A stretch of 64,000 nt of DNA, from assembly GCA_965220695.1 (NCBI GenBank), contig OZ244838.1, positions 930,001 to 994,000 on the forward strand, read 5' to 3'. Positions 17,574 through 25,313 of this stretch are shown in pieces; position 1 is the stretch's first letter, and every line of letters starts with the position of its first letter. This DNA is from UBA9620 sp965220695. Lineage in GTDB: Bacteria; Acidobacteriota; Vicinamibacteria; Vicinamibacterales; UBA8438. The notes below the pieces were generated by a model. That model did not search any database and was not told the origin of the DNA. It worked only from the letters and a program-made list of their open reading frames with translations. Both the position numbers and the translations under genes were made by a program.

Positions 17574-17872
17574 GCGACCCCATCACAGCGTCGGGTCTCG
17601 ATTCCAATCAGCTGTGCCGGCAGTACGAGGTCGTGCGGCAGGACGCCGCCACCGATATCGCGTTCGCTCGCCAAGGCTACGGGGTGGCGCTGTTGATGAC
17701 CCGCGGTATGGCGGCGTGGTTGAAGGCCGTCTCGACCCTCTGCCTCCCGTCGGTCGGGCCGGTGCCGGCCGGCAGCGGTGACATCGAGCTGACGCCGCCC
17801 GTTCGTTCCGAGATGGCGCGTGTGTTGGCGAGCCTGGTACTCAGCCGCGTTGCGGAGGGCGTTTCCCCATGA
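17561..17872 (+). CDS. Small conserved protein of the recombinase cassette, possibly translated by -1 frameshift
   Basis: The frame continues from the A9 run and reads LDSNQLCRQYEVVRQDA, GYGVALLMTRGMAAWLKAVS, RSEMARVLASLVLSRVAEGV. Similar small proteins with a GMAAWL-type motif sit between the HTH gene and the recombinase in related cassettes (from memory). There is no good ATG or ribosome site near its beginning. The stop overlaps the recombinase start (ATGAG at 17869). Function unknown. Confidence 0.55.
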   Translation, partial: TAPVGDPITASGLDSNQLCRQYEVVRQDAATDIAFARQGYGVALLMTRGMAAWLKAVSTLCLPSVGPVPAGSGDIELTPPVRSEMARVLASLVLSRVAEGVSP

Positions 17873-18300
17873 GTCAATCGACCGCGGTCACGGCGGACCA
17901 TCTGCGTCGCCTCGCCTGTCTCTACGTGCGGCAGTCCTCCTTGCAGCAGGTGCACGACCATCAGGAGAGCACTGCCCGGCAGTACGCCCTGAAGCGGCGG
18001 GCCCTGGCGCTGGGCTGGGCGGCCGACCGAATCGTGGTCATCGATGACGACCAGGGGATCTCGGGCGCCTCGGCGGCCGAGCGGACCGGCTTCCAACGGA
18101 TCGTCGCCGACGTCGGCCTCGGTCGCGTCGGCATAGTCATGGGGCTGGAGGTCTCGCGGCTCGCCCGTAACTCGAGCGACTGGCATCGTCTGCTGGAGAT
18201 CTGCGCGCTGAGCGAGACGCTCATTCTCGATGAAGACGGGCTCTACGACCCGGCCCACTTCAACGATCGCTTGCTGCTCGGTCTCAAGGGTACGATGAGC
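17869..18300 (+). pseudogene. Large serine recombinase, N-terminal half (split by RIT element)
   Basis: Serine recombinase catalytic domain. LACLYVRQSSLQQV carries the nucleophile Ser in the family's YVRQS motif. VIDDDQGISGASAAERTGFQ and GIVMGLEVSRLARNSSDWH carry the catalytic Arg residues. The native frame runs to GLKGTMS and is then cut by the RIT element; in the present DNA it stops at TAA 18301. Joining 18300 to 22026 restores GTMS-EAELHVLRARL exactly. The C-terminal half is annotated separately at 22026. Confidence 0.92.
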
Positions 18301-18327
18301 TAATGGAGTGCACTCCATTAGCTCATC
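18294..18327. repeat. 34-bp perfect palindrome at left end of RIT element
   Basis: The 7-base target sequence GATGAGC (18294-18300), a 20-base palindrome TAATGGAGTGCACTCCATTA (18301-18320) and the complement GCTCATC (18321-18327) form one uninterrupted palindrome. It spans the junction between the recombinase gene and the element's left inverted repeat. Only the left end has the 20-base insert. Confidence 0.9.
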
Positions 18328-18413
18328 AATGTTGAGCGCACAGTAATGGAGAGTTGGAGCGCTCCGGCCCTACGAACACGGCCCGCAAGGCTGAAATCAC
18401 TCACCATTTCTAT
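18321..18413 (+). repeat. RIT left inverted repeat
   Basis: Begins GCTCATCAATGTTGAGCGCA. It matches the complement of 21933-22025 over 93 positions with about five differences. Confidence 0.92.
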
Positions 18414-18455
18414 ACGCTCTCCTATCCACCGTTCGGTCACGAGAGGAGAACAGCA

Positions 18456-20018
18456 ATGGAGTTATCTCACACGAGCAGTTCACGTTCGGGAGCGAGCCAG
18501 GACTCCTTCCATGGATGTCTTGTGGCGTTCATCGAGCACCTGAAGCAGGAGGGTTTGACGGAAAGCCGGATCCGCTGCCTTCGCGCGTCGGCGCGTCATT
18601 TCCTGGTCTGGCTCGGCCGGGAGGACATCGACATCGGCGTGATCGATGACGTCGTGCTACGGCGCTTCCGCCGTCACGATTGCCGGTGCCCGAGAATGGA
18701 ACGCGAGCGTCGCAAGATGCTCGCCGGTCGGTCCCGGCAGTTCGTCTCCGGAGCGCTCAGGCTCGTTCGGTTCTTCGAGCAGAGCGGACGTCTCCAGCAT
18801 CCCGGCGAGCTCGACGCAGGCTTGCGCCTACTCGAGGAGTTCCTGGCCGAGCGCGCGGGGTGCGGATACGCGCGCGATTCGCTCATGGGCTATCGAAGTG
18901 CCTGTCGGCACGTTCTGGTGTGGCTTCACCAGTCGCGCATCCCGATGAGCGGGATGGATGCGGACGTGCTGGAGTGCTTCGTCGCACATGACTGTGTCTG
19001 TCCGGGACCGTTCGAGAGCCCGCGCAAACGCCTTGGGGGTGGGCGATACGTCTATCCCGTCGAGCTCTTCTCGAGATTTCTTGCCGCCCGGGGAGTGCTG
19101 CCGGGTGCTGTATCGACGACCAGGAACGAGGTCGTCGATGCGGATCTGGAAGCATTCCGTGAGTGGCTTCGACGCCACCGCGGCGCGTGCGAAGCGACGA
19201 TTGTCAATCATCTCAAGCAGGCCGGGCGGATGCGGACGGAGCTCGGCGCCGACCCGGGGCGGTACAACGCCGCATCAGTCAGGGAGCTGCTGTTGCGCCG
19301 GTTCGCAACCGCCTCCCGGTCCCACGCGCGGGCACTGGCCACATCGATGCGCATGTATCTGCGCTTCCTCGCCGCGCGCGGAGAGTGCCCCCCGGCGCTG
19401 GTCGGCGCGGTTCCCACCGCCCCCGGCTGGCGGTTGTGCGAGCTGCCCCGATATGTTCTCGCCGGCGATATCGAGCGCGTGATCGCCTCGTGCAACGTCA
19501 CCACGCCGGTGGGCCTGCGCGACCGGGCCATTCTGCTGCTTCTCGCCCGGCTGGCTCTGCGTGCGGGCGATGTCGTACATCTTCGCCTGAGCGACCTGGA
19601 CTGGGAGAACGCACGGGTACGGGTGTGCGGGAAGTCCAGGCGTGAGGCCGGATTGCCACTTCCGCAGGACGCTGGCGATGCCGTGCTGGACTACATCGAG
19701 CACGCGCGTCCACGCATCGGCGAGCACAGGGTCTTTCTCACGGTCAGGGCGCCGTATCGGCCCTTCACTTCGAGCAACGCGATCACCGACATCGTCGTCC
19801 AGGCCCTGAAGCGGGCCGGCATGCACGACGTCAAGCCCAAAGGCGCTTACCTGTTCCGCCATTCCGCGGCGACGAACCTGTTGCGAGCCGGCGCATCGCT
19901 CGACGTCATCGGCGCGCTACTCCGACATCGCTCGCCCGATACCACCGTCATCTACGCGAAGACCGACCGGCCCATGCTCCTGGAGGTGGCGCAGCCCTGG
20001 ATCGGAGGTGTGCGATGA
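18456..20018 (+). CDS. RIT tyrosine recombinase A
   Basis: 520 residues from ATG 18456, chosen because GAGAGGAGAA lies just upstream; the longer frame starts inside the terminal repeat. An N-terminal SAM-like core-binding region is followed by a C-terminal catalytic domain. There the first Arg lies in LALRAGDVVHLRLSDLDW, the RH pair in GAYLFRHSAATNLL, the late His in ALLRHRSPDTTVIY and the nucleophile Tyr in VIYAKTD. The residue normally His in HxLRH is Tyr here (YLFRH). The stop overlaps the next start (ATGA at 20015). Confidence 0.9.
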   Translation: MELSHTSSSRSGASQDSFHGCLVAFIEHLKQEGLTESRIRCLRASARHFLVWLGREDIDIGVIDDVVLRRFRRHDCRCPRMERERRKMLAGRSRQFVSGALRLVRFFEQSGRLQHPGELDAGLRLLEEFLAERAGCGYARDSLMGYRSACRHVLVWLHQSRIPMSGMDADVLECFVAHDCVCPGPFESPRKRLGGGRYVYPVELFSRFLAARGVLPGAVSTTRNEVVDADLEAFREWLRRHRGACEATIVNHLKQAGRMRTELGADPGRYNAASVRELLLRRFATASRSHARALATSMRMYLRFLAARGECPPALVGAVPTAPGWRLCELPRYVLAGDIERVIASCNVTTPVGLRDRAILLLLARLALRAGDVVHLRLSDLDWENARVRVCGKSRREAGLPLPQDAGDAVLDYIEHARPRIGEHRVFLTVRAPYRPFTSSNAITDIVVQALKRAGMHDVKPKGAYLFRHSAATNLLRAGASLDVIGALLRHRSPDTTVIYAKTDRPMLLEVAQPWIGGVR

Positions 20019-20938
20019 CCCTGCAAGCTCACGTCGACCGTTACGTCGCCCTGAAACGCCATCTCGGCTACCGGTTCGTCAACAACGAGCGGATATTGCG
20101 CTCGTGGGCCGCTTGGACCATGACCCGCGGTGACGATGTCATCGTGGCCGACACGATGCTCGGCTGGGCCTGCGACGCATCGTCCTCGGCCGCCGCAGGC
20201 AAGCGGCTGAGCGTCGGCCGGCGGTTCGCTGTGTGGCTCCATGCCGAGGACCCCCGCCATGAGGTACCGCCCAAGAATGTGCTTGGGCCGATCACTCGGC
20301 GCAGGCCCGCCCCGCACCTGTTGACCAACGCTGAGATCCGCACGCTGATGGCGGCCGCGCTGTTGCTTCCGCCGAAGGGGTCGATCACGCCCCATACCTG
20401 GCACTGCATCATCGGATTGATGGCCACCACCGGACTGCGACGCTGCGAGGTATGCGCATTGCGCCTGACCGACATCACCGCTGACGGATTGGTCGTGCGG
20501 GAGACGAAGTTCCAGAAGTCGAGGCTTGTTCCGCTTCACCGCGGCACGGTCGACGCCCTCGACCGGTACCTCACGGCCAGACGACGGTGCGGCGCGGCGA
20601 GTGAGCACCTGTTCGTCCTCTCGACCGGCCGCGCGATCAATCCCGACATCGTGACCGGCATGTTCGTCAAGCTTGCACGCCACGTCGGGCTTCGTGGCAG
20701 CCCCGGCGAGCCGGGCCCGAGGCTGCACGACCTGCGCCATTGCTTCGCCGTGCGCTCGCTCGAACAGACCGTTGCCACCGACCGCGACAGCGCGAACCGG
20801 CATATGCTGGCACTGGCGACCTATCTCGGTCACAACAGCGTCTCCTCCACCTACTGGTACCTCGAGGCCACGCCCGTTCTGCTTCGCGACATCGCCCGCA
20901 AAGCGGAACAGGCCCACGCGTGGAGGGCTTCGCGATGA
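20015..20938 (+). CDS. RIT tyrosine recombinase B
   Basis: 307 residues. Tyrosine recombinase catalytic residues are in TTGLRRCEVCALRLTDI (Arg I), RLHDLRHCFAVRSL (HxxR), TYLGHNSVSSTYWYLEATP (His and Tyr). Overlaps both neighbours by ATGA, so the three proteins are coupled and probably made in similar amounts. Family members act together on the element ends. Confidence 0.93.
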   Translation: MTLQAHVDRYVALKRHLGYRFVNNERILRSWAAWTMTRGDDVIVADTMLGWACDASSSAAAGKRLSVGRRFAVWLHAEDPRHEVPPKNVLGPITRRRPAPHLLTNAEIRTLMAAALLLPPKGSITPHTWHCIIGLMATTGLRRCEVCALRLTDITADGLVVRETKFQKSRLVPLHRGTVDALDRYLTARRRCGAASEHLFVLSTGRAINPDIVTGMFVKLARHVGLRGSPGEPGPRLHDLRHCFAVRSLEQTVATDRDSANRHMLALATYLGHNSVSSTYWYLEATPVLLRDIARKAEQAHAWRASR

Positions 20939-21936
20939 CCGAGCTCGCCTCCCACCTCGGAGTGTTCCTGCGCGAGCACCTGCCTCGCGACCGAAATGCC
21001 AGCCACCATACGGTACAGAGCTACGCCGACAGCTTCCAGCTCCTGGTCTGCTTCGCCGCCAAGCGCCTCGGCGTGCGCCCGTGCCGCATCCAGGTCGAGC
21101 AGCTCACCGCACCGCTCATCCTCGACTTCCTCGATAGTCTGGAGCGGGAACGCAACAACACGATCGGCACGCGCAACGTTCGCCTCGCAGCGTTCAAGTC
21201 ATTCTTCCGCTACCTCGAGTTCCGCGTGCCGGCTTGTCTCGACCTCGCGCGCCAAATCCATGCGATTCCAATGAAGCGCGGCAATGAAGCAATGGTCGAA
21301 TCGCTGAACCGTGACGAGGTGCGGATCCTGCTCGATGCGCCCGACCCGACGACCGCCGCTGGCGTGCGGGATCGGGCCATGTTGCACCTGACCTACGCCG
21401 CGGGCCTCAGGGTCTCGGAGCTGATCGGGCTGATGTACAGCGACCTCGCACGCCCGCACCTCGATACCGTGCGCGTGACCGGAAAAGGGCGGCGCGAGCG
21501 CGTGCTGCCCCTGTGGCAGGAGACCCGTTTGGCTCTCCGGGACTGGCTCCGCGTCCGGCCTGACACCGGCCAGGACCACCTCTTCCTCAACGCTCGGGGC
21601 ACGGCCATGACTCGGCATGGCTTCGCCCATCGTCTGGAACTGCATGCGACGACCGCCCGACAGCAGATGCCGTCGATGACGGGCAAACGCATCTTCCCGC
21701 ACCTTCTGAGGCACAGCTGTGCTGTCCATACCCTGGAGGCGACGGGCGATATCCGCAAGGTGTCACTGTGGCTCGGCCACGCAAGCATCCAGAGTACGGA
21801 GATCTACCTGCGTAGCGACCCGATCGGAAAGCTCGACGTGCTCGCAGCAAGGCTCCCTCCGGCGATCAGAAAGGGTTCGTTCAAGGAGGCACCGGACCGG
21901 TTGCTCGCGATCCTGAACGACGCCCGCGCCCAATAG
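20935..21936 (+). CDS. RIT tyrosine recombinase C
   Basis: 333 residues from ATG 20935 (MTELASHLGVFLREHLP). The longer frame from 20740 lies inside recombinase B and is rejected. It is XerD-like: a core-binding domain with SHHTVQSYADSFQLLVCF, then Arg I in YAAGLRVSELIGLMYSDL, Lys in VTGKGRRERVLPL, HxxRH in FPHLLRHSCAVHTL, His in SLWLGHASIQSTEIYL with the nucleophile Tyr. The complete R-K-H-R-H-Y set is present. The stop codon lies inside the right inverted repeat. Confidence 0.94.
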   Translation: MTELASHLGVFLREHLPRDRNASHHTVQSYADSFQLLVCFAAKRLGVRPCRIQVEQLTAPLILDFLDSLERERNNTIGTRNVRLAAFKSFFRYLEFRVPACLDLARQIHAIPMKRGNEAMVESLNRDEVRILLDAPDPTTAAGVRDRAMLHLTYAAGLRVSELIGLMYSDLARPHLDTVRVTGKGRRERVLPLWQETRLALRDWLRVRPDTGQDHLFLNARGTAMTRHGFAHRLELHATTARQQMPSMTGKRIFPHLLRHSCAVHTLEATGDIRKVSLWLGHASIQSTEIYLRSDPIGKLDVLAARLPPAIRKGSFKEAPDRLLAILNDARAQ

Positions 21937-22025
21937 AAATGGAGAGTGATTCCGGCCTTGCGGGCCGTGTGCGTAGGACCGGAGCGCTCCAACTCTCCAT
22001 TACTGTGCGCTCAACATTGATGAGC
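21933..22025 (-). repeat. RIT right inverted repeat
   Basis: Complement of the left repeat at 18321-18413. It ends in GATGAGC, which is also the target sequence. Beyond it the recombinase gene resumes with GAGGCGGAG. Confidence 0.92.
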
Positions 22026-23672
22026 GAGGCGGAGTTGCATGTGCTGCGCGCGCGTCTGATCGGGGGGCAACTGAACAAGGCGCGCCGCGGCGAGCTGTGG
22101 ATCCGCCCCCCGCTGGGTATGGTCTTCGACGCCGGTGGGAAGCTCATGCTCGATCCCGACGACCACGTGCAGGGCGCCGTCCGCCTCGTGTTCGACACCT
22201 TCCGCCGCGCCGGCTCGGCGGGCGCGGTTGTGCGCTACTTCCAGGAGCAGCAGGTCGCCTGGCCCCGGCGGGTCGTCAAGGGACCCCGTGCAGGCGCACT
22301 CGTCTTCGGTGAGTTGGCGCGTGACCGTGTGCTGGCCATCCTGCACAATCCGCGCTACGCAGGCGCGTACGTCTACGGTCGGACCCGGCAGCGCAAGGTC
22401 CGCCCCGCCGGGCAGGCGCGGTATCGACGACTTCCCCGCGAAGAGTGGAAGGTCTTCTTGCCTGACGCGCACCCCGGCTACATCACCTGGGAGCAATACG
22501 AAGCGAATCAGGAGGCGTTGCGCGCAAGCGCCCAGAGCATCGGCGCAGACCGTCGGCGCAGCGCGCCGCGCGAGGGTGTGGCCCTGCTGCAGGGGCTCGT
22601 CATCTGCGGTCGGTGCGGCGGTCGCATGACGGTCCGCTACATCGTTTCTCACGGTCACCCGGAGCCGATCTATCGTTGTCAGCGCCGGGGGATTCAACGG
22701 GCGGAGCCGGCGTGCCAGAGCCTGCCGGGCGCGGCGATCGACCACGCGGTCAGCGAGCTCGTGCTCGAGACCGTCACCCCGGCGTCGATCGACGTCGCAG
22801 TCGAGGTGTTCGACGAGCTGCGGTCCCGGGCCGCCGCGGTCGATCGGGCCAAGCGGGCGCAGATTGCCCGTCTTCGAGAGGACGCCGAGCTGGCGCAACG
22901 GCAGTTTCTGCTCGTGCGGCCCGAGAATCGGCTCGTGGCCGACAACCTGGAACGGCACTGGAACGAGGCGCTCCAGCGGTTGGCTGCGGCCGAAGAGGCG
23001 TACGCCGGTGCGGGCAAGACCCAGCTCCCGGCGGTCACTGCCGAGATGAAGGAGCGGGTGGCAGCATTGGTCGCCGACCTGCCGCGGGTCTGGCATGACC
23101 CGCGCACGCCGGCGCGCGACCGCAAGCGAATGCTGCGGCTTCTTGTCGAAGATGTCACCCTGCTCCGCGACGACGTGATCCGAGTGTCCATTCGCTGGAG
23201 GGGCGGCGCCACCCGCGAGATCGAGTGTCCACTGCCGCTCAGCGCACCGGATCTGCGTCGTACTCCGGCCGCGGTCGTCGAACAGGTCCGCGCCCTCGCT
23301 ACCGAACAGACCGACGCGCAGATCGCCGAGACGCTCAACGGGCGGTGGCTACGCACCGGGACCGGTCTGCCATTCAGCCGCCTGCGCGTCCGCATGCTGC
23401 GCGAGGCGTACGACATCGAGAGCTACGCCGAGCACCTGCTCGGGGCGCGCTGGCTGACCGTACCGCAGATGGCCGAGCTACTCGACGTGCATCCGGCCAC
23501 CGCCAAGCGCTTCGCGCACCAAGGCGTGCTGCGCGCCGTGCGCGCCGACGACAAAGGCACGATACTCTTCAAACCGCCCACCGGACCCCTGCCCGTCGGC
23601 CATCCGGGAAAGCGGTTACGCGACCGGCGGCAGCACCCAAAGCTTGTATCGCATGTACGGGAAGGTGCGTAG
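22026..23672 (+). pseudogene. Large serine recombinase, C-terminal half
   Basis: Resumes at EAELHVLRARLIGGQLNKAR and continues through the recombinase domain (LAILHNPRYAGAYVYGRTR), a zinc-ribbon (VICGRCGGRMTVRY with CQ...C partners), a long coiled-coil region (residues about 290-380 of the half), and a C-terminal DNA-binding part (LTVPQMAELLDVHPATAKRF). Without the RIT insert the gene would encode about 690 residues. The open frame into the element from 21939 is not native. The 3' end lies close to an IS3 remnant. Confidence 0.9.
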
Positions 23673-23684
23673 TATGAAGCCTGA

Positions 23685-24364
23685 AACTTGTCGTAGCAGT
23701 TACCCCGGCGGCTCATGCTGCAGACGATCCCGCGCGCATCCAGGAGCACCTGGTAGTCCGCGCTCGCGTACGTGCAGCCCTGGTCGGAGTGGTGCAACAG
23801 GCCGATCTCCGGGCACCGTCGTTTCAGCGCCATCTCCAGCGCCTTGATGGTCAGGTGGCGATCGTTGACGGCGCTCACGGCCCAGCCGACCACAAACCGC
23901 GAGAACAGGTCGAGGACGACGGCGAGATAGAGCTTGCCGCTCGAGCCGATGACAAACTCGGTCGTGTCCCCGACCCAGCGCTGATTCGGTGCGGCGGCTT
24001 CGAACTGCCGGTCGAGGAGATTCGCGGCCACCGGCTGGTCGTGATCGCTCATCGTGGTCAACTTGAACCGTTTGCGGGTGCGCGCCTTCAGGCCGTTTTC
24101 CTGCATCAACCGAATCACGCGCTTCCGGCTGACCTGCTCGTCTTGCTCGATCAGATCCTCGTGAATACGGGGACTGCCGTACCGCTGCTTGCTCTCGGCG
24201 AATGACGCCTGGACCAGCACCTTCAGGCGGCGGTCCTCCCGCGCGTGCGTCGATTCCGGGCGCTGCCGCCAGGCGTAGAAGCCACTCGGCGTGACGCCCA
24301 GCCAGCGACAGAGTTTCGTGAGCGGATAGCTGGCCTTCTCCGTTTGGATCCACGCGAATTTCAC
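23685..24364 (-). pseudogene. IS3 OrfB transposase, C-terminally truncated
   Basis: HTH_21 and rve core: YPLTKLCRWLGVTPSGFYAW, RYGSPRIHEDL, RWVGDTTEFVIGSSGKLYLA (first D), HHSDQGCTYASADYQ (second D), SMSRRGNCYD. The Glu-containing NAVMESFF segment is lost, so it is inactive. The start overlaps orfA; a T7 run at 24395-24401 (A7 on the coding strand) upstream is a likely frameshift site for OrfAB fusion. Confidence 0.88.
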
Positions 24365-24675
24365 AGGTGGTCCCTCGCGAAGAAGGCCGCGGCTTTTTTT
24401 AGGACGTCGCGCTCCATGCGCAACTCGCGCACTTCCTTGCGCAGCCGCGCCAGCTCCTCACGCTCCGCCGTCGTAAGGCCGGTCTTGCCCTTCGTCCGAT
24501 CCGCGCGGGCCCGCTCGACCCAGTTGCGGAGCGACGACTCCGTCAAGCCCAGATCGCGCGCCGCGGACGCGACCGTCTTGCCCTCATCGAGGACCAGTCG
24601 TACCGCCCCCGTCTTGTAGTCATCCGTGAAGCTCCGCCGCGTCCGCCTGCCCTTCGTGTCCGTCATGGTCGACAT
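24361..24675 (-). CDS. IS3 OrfA (HTH)
   Basis: About 104 residues from ATG 24675 (MSTMTDTKGRRTRRSFTDDY). An HTH of the IS3 OrfA type (KTVASAARDLGLTESSLRNW) is followed by a leucine-zipper-like coiled coil (AEREELARLRKEVRELRMER) that ends at the A-run, KKAAAFFARDHL. Confidence 0.87.
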   Translation of the reverse strand: MSTMTDTKGRRTRRSFTDDYKTGAVRLVLDEGKTVASAARDLGLTESSLRNWVERARADRTKGKTGLTTAEREELARLRKEVRELRMERDVLKKAAAFFARDHL

Positions 24676-24713
24676 CGTATTCCCCTTTCGGAAGATGTCC
24701 ACCAAACCGGATC

Positions 24714-24974
24714 AAGCCCACGCAGCACGTCGTCGTCGGAGATGTACGCCGACCAACCGTACGCTGCGGCCACAGCCGCGTCCAGGGCCTCGTGAGCATC
24801 GGCGAGCCATTGCGGGCGGGCATTGTAGAGGTTCGTCAGCGTGCGCTTCTTGAGCGCCTTCGCCGCATCCTCGTCGCAGGGAATTGGACGCTTCGGGTAG
24901 CCGGGAACCGGCTCCTCGACCCATTCGACCCATTCGGGCGGTTTGAGCCAACGGTCCCGCAACTCGACGAGCCT
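24714..24974 (-). pseudogene. C-terminal tail of an MmeI-type DNA methylase/restriction enzyme
   Basis: The frame reads LRDRWLKPPEWVEWVEEPVP, KALKKRTLTNLYNARPQWL, AHEALDAAVAAAYGWSAYIS, DDDVLRGL. The LTNLYNARPxWL...LDxAVAAAYGW block is typical of the C-terminus of large single-chain MmeI-like methylases. Only about 85 residues remain, between two IS3 pieces, and the stop has been replaced by IS sequence. Confidence 0.65.
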
Positions 24975-24997
24975 TCGGGCTGCCAGGGCTTCTGCTC

Positions 24998-25220
24998 CAC
25001 CCGCAGGTGATCGAACAGCTTCCAGAAGCCCCAGCGCGGATACCGCGCGACCGCATCCGTCAGCGCCGCGATCACCGCTGGCATCCCGCCGGCTGGCCGA
25101 CATCGGAGGCCGGTAGTACGCCGTCCGCGAGAGCCTCATCACACGACAGGCGCGCTGGACCGCCAAGTGGTGCTCCCGCACCAGCGGTGCAGCGACCTGC
25201 CGCCTCGCAGACGGCGTCAC
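24998..25220 (-). pseudogene. IS3 OrfB N-terminal fragment, frameshifted
   Basis: Reads SARRQVAAPLVREHHLAVQR then VMRLSRTAYYRPP, and in another frame after about 25084 PAVIAALTDAVARYPRWGFW then KLFDHLR. All of the catalytic core downstream is gone. Confidence 0.8.
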
Positions 25221-25313
25221 AACTTTCGGTTGAGCACATTCTCGATGGCAGCATTCTCCAGCGCTAAATCCGCGTACATCCGGTTCCGCTTGGCGTTCTC
25301 CGCCTCGAGTTCG

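Larger units (their letters stand above)
18301..22025. mobile_element. RIT element (recombinases in trio) inserted in the serine recombinase gene
   Basis: Three tandem, overlapping tyrosine-recombinase genes lie between 93-bp inverted repeats (18321-18413 and 21933-22025, about five mismatches). GATGAGC occurs at both boundaries (18294-18300 and 22019-22025). Deleting the insert with one copy of it rebuilds the interrupted recombinase in frame. This is the defining structure of RIT elements. The genes look intact, so the element may be recent and functional. Confidence 0.93.
23685..24713 (-). mobile_element. IS3-family element, 3'-truncated
   Basis: It has an orfA and an orfB on the minus strand. 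The upstream end is near 24713 (TGGTGGACATCTTCCG), where it meets the tail of an MmeI-like methylase gene. The other end is missing: orfB homology stops at the CYD of RRGNCYDN near 23685, against the serine recombinase 3' end. Confidence 0.82.

Noticed and set aside
20740..20934. Extended N-terminus of RIT recombinase C.
   Set aside because: The extension lies wholly inside recombinase B in another frame; ATG 20935 forms the same ATGA coupling as the A/B junction.
23672..23685. Serine recombinase reading into the IS3 as a fused protein.
   Set aside because: The recombinase has its own stop at 23672, and the IS3 orfB lies on the opposite strand; they only abut.
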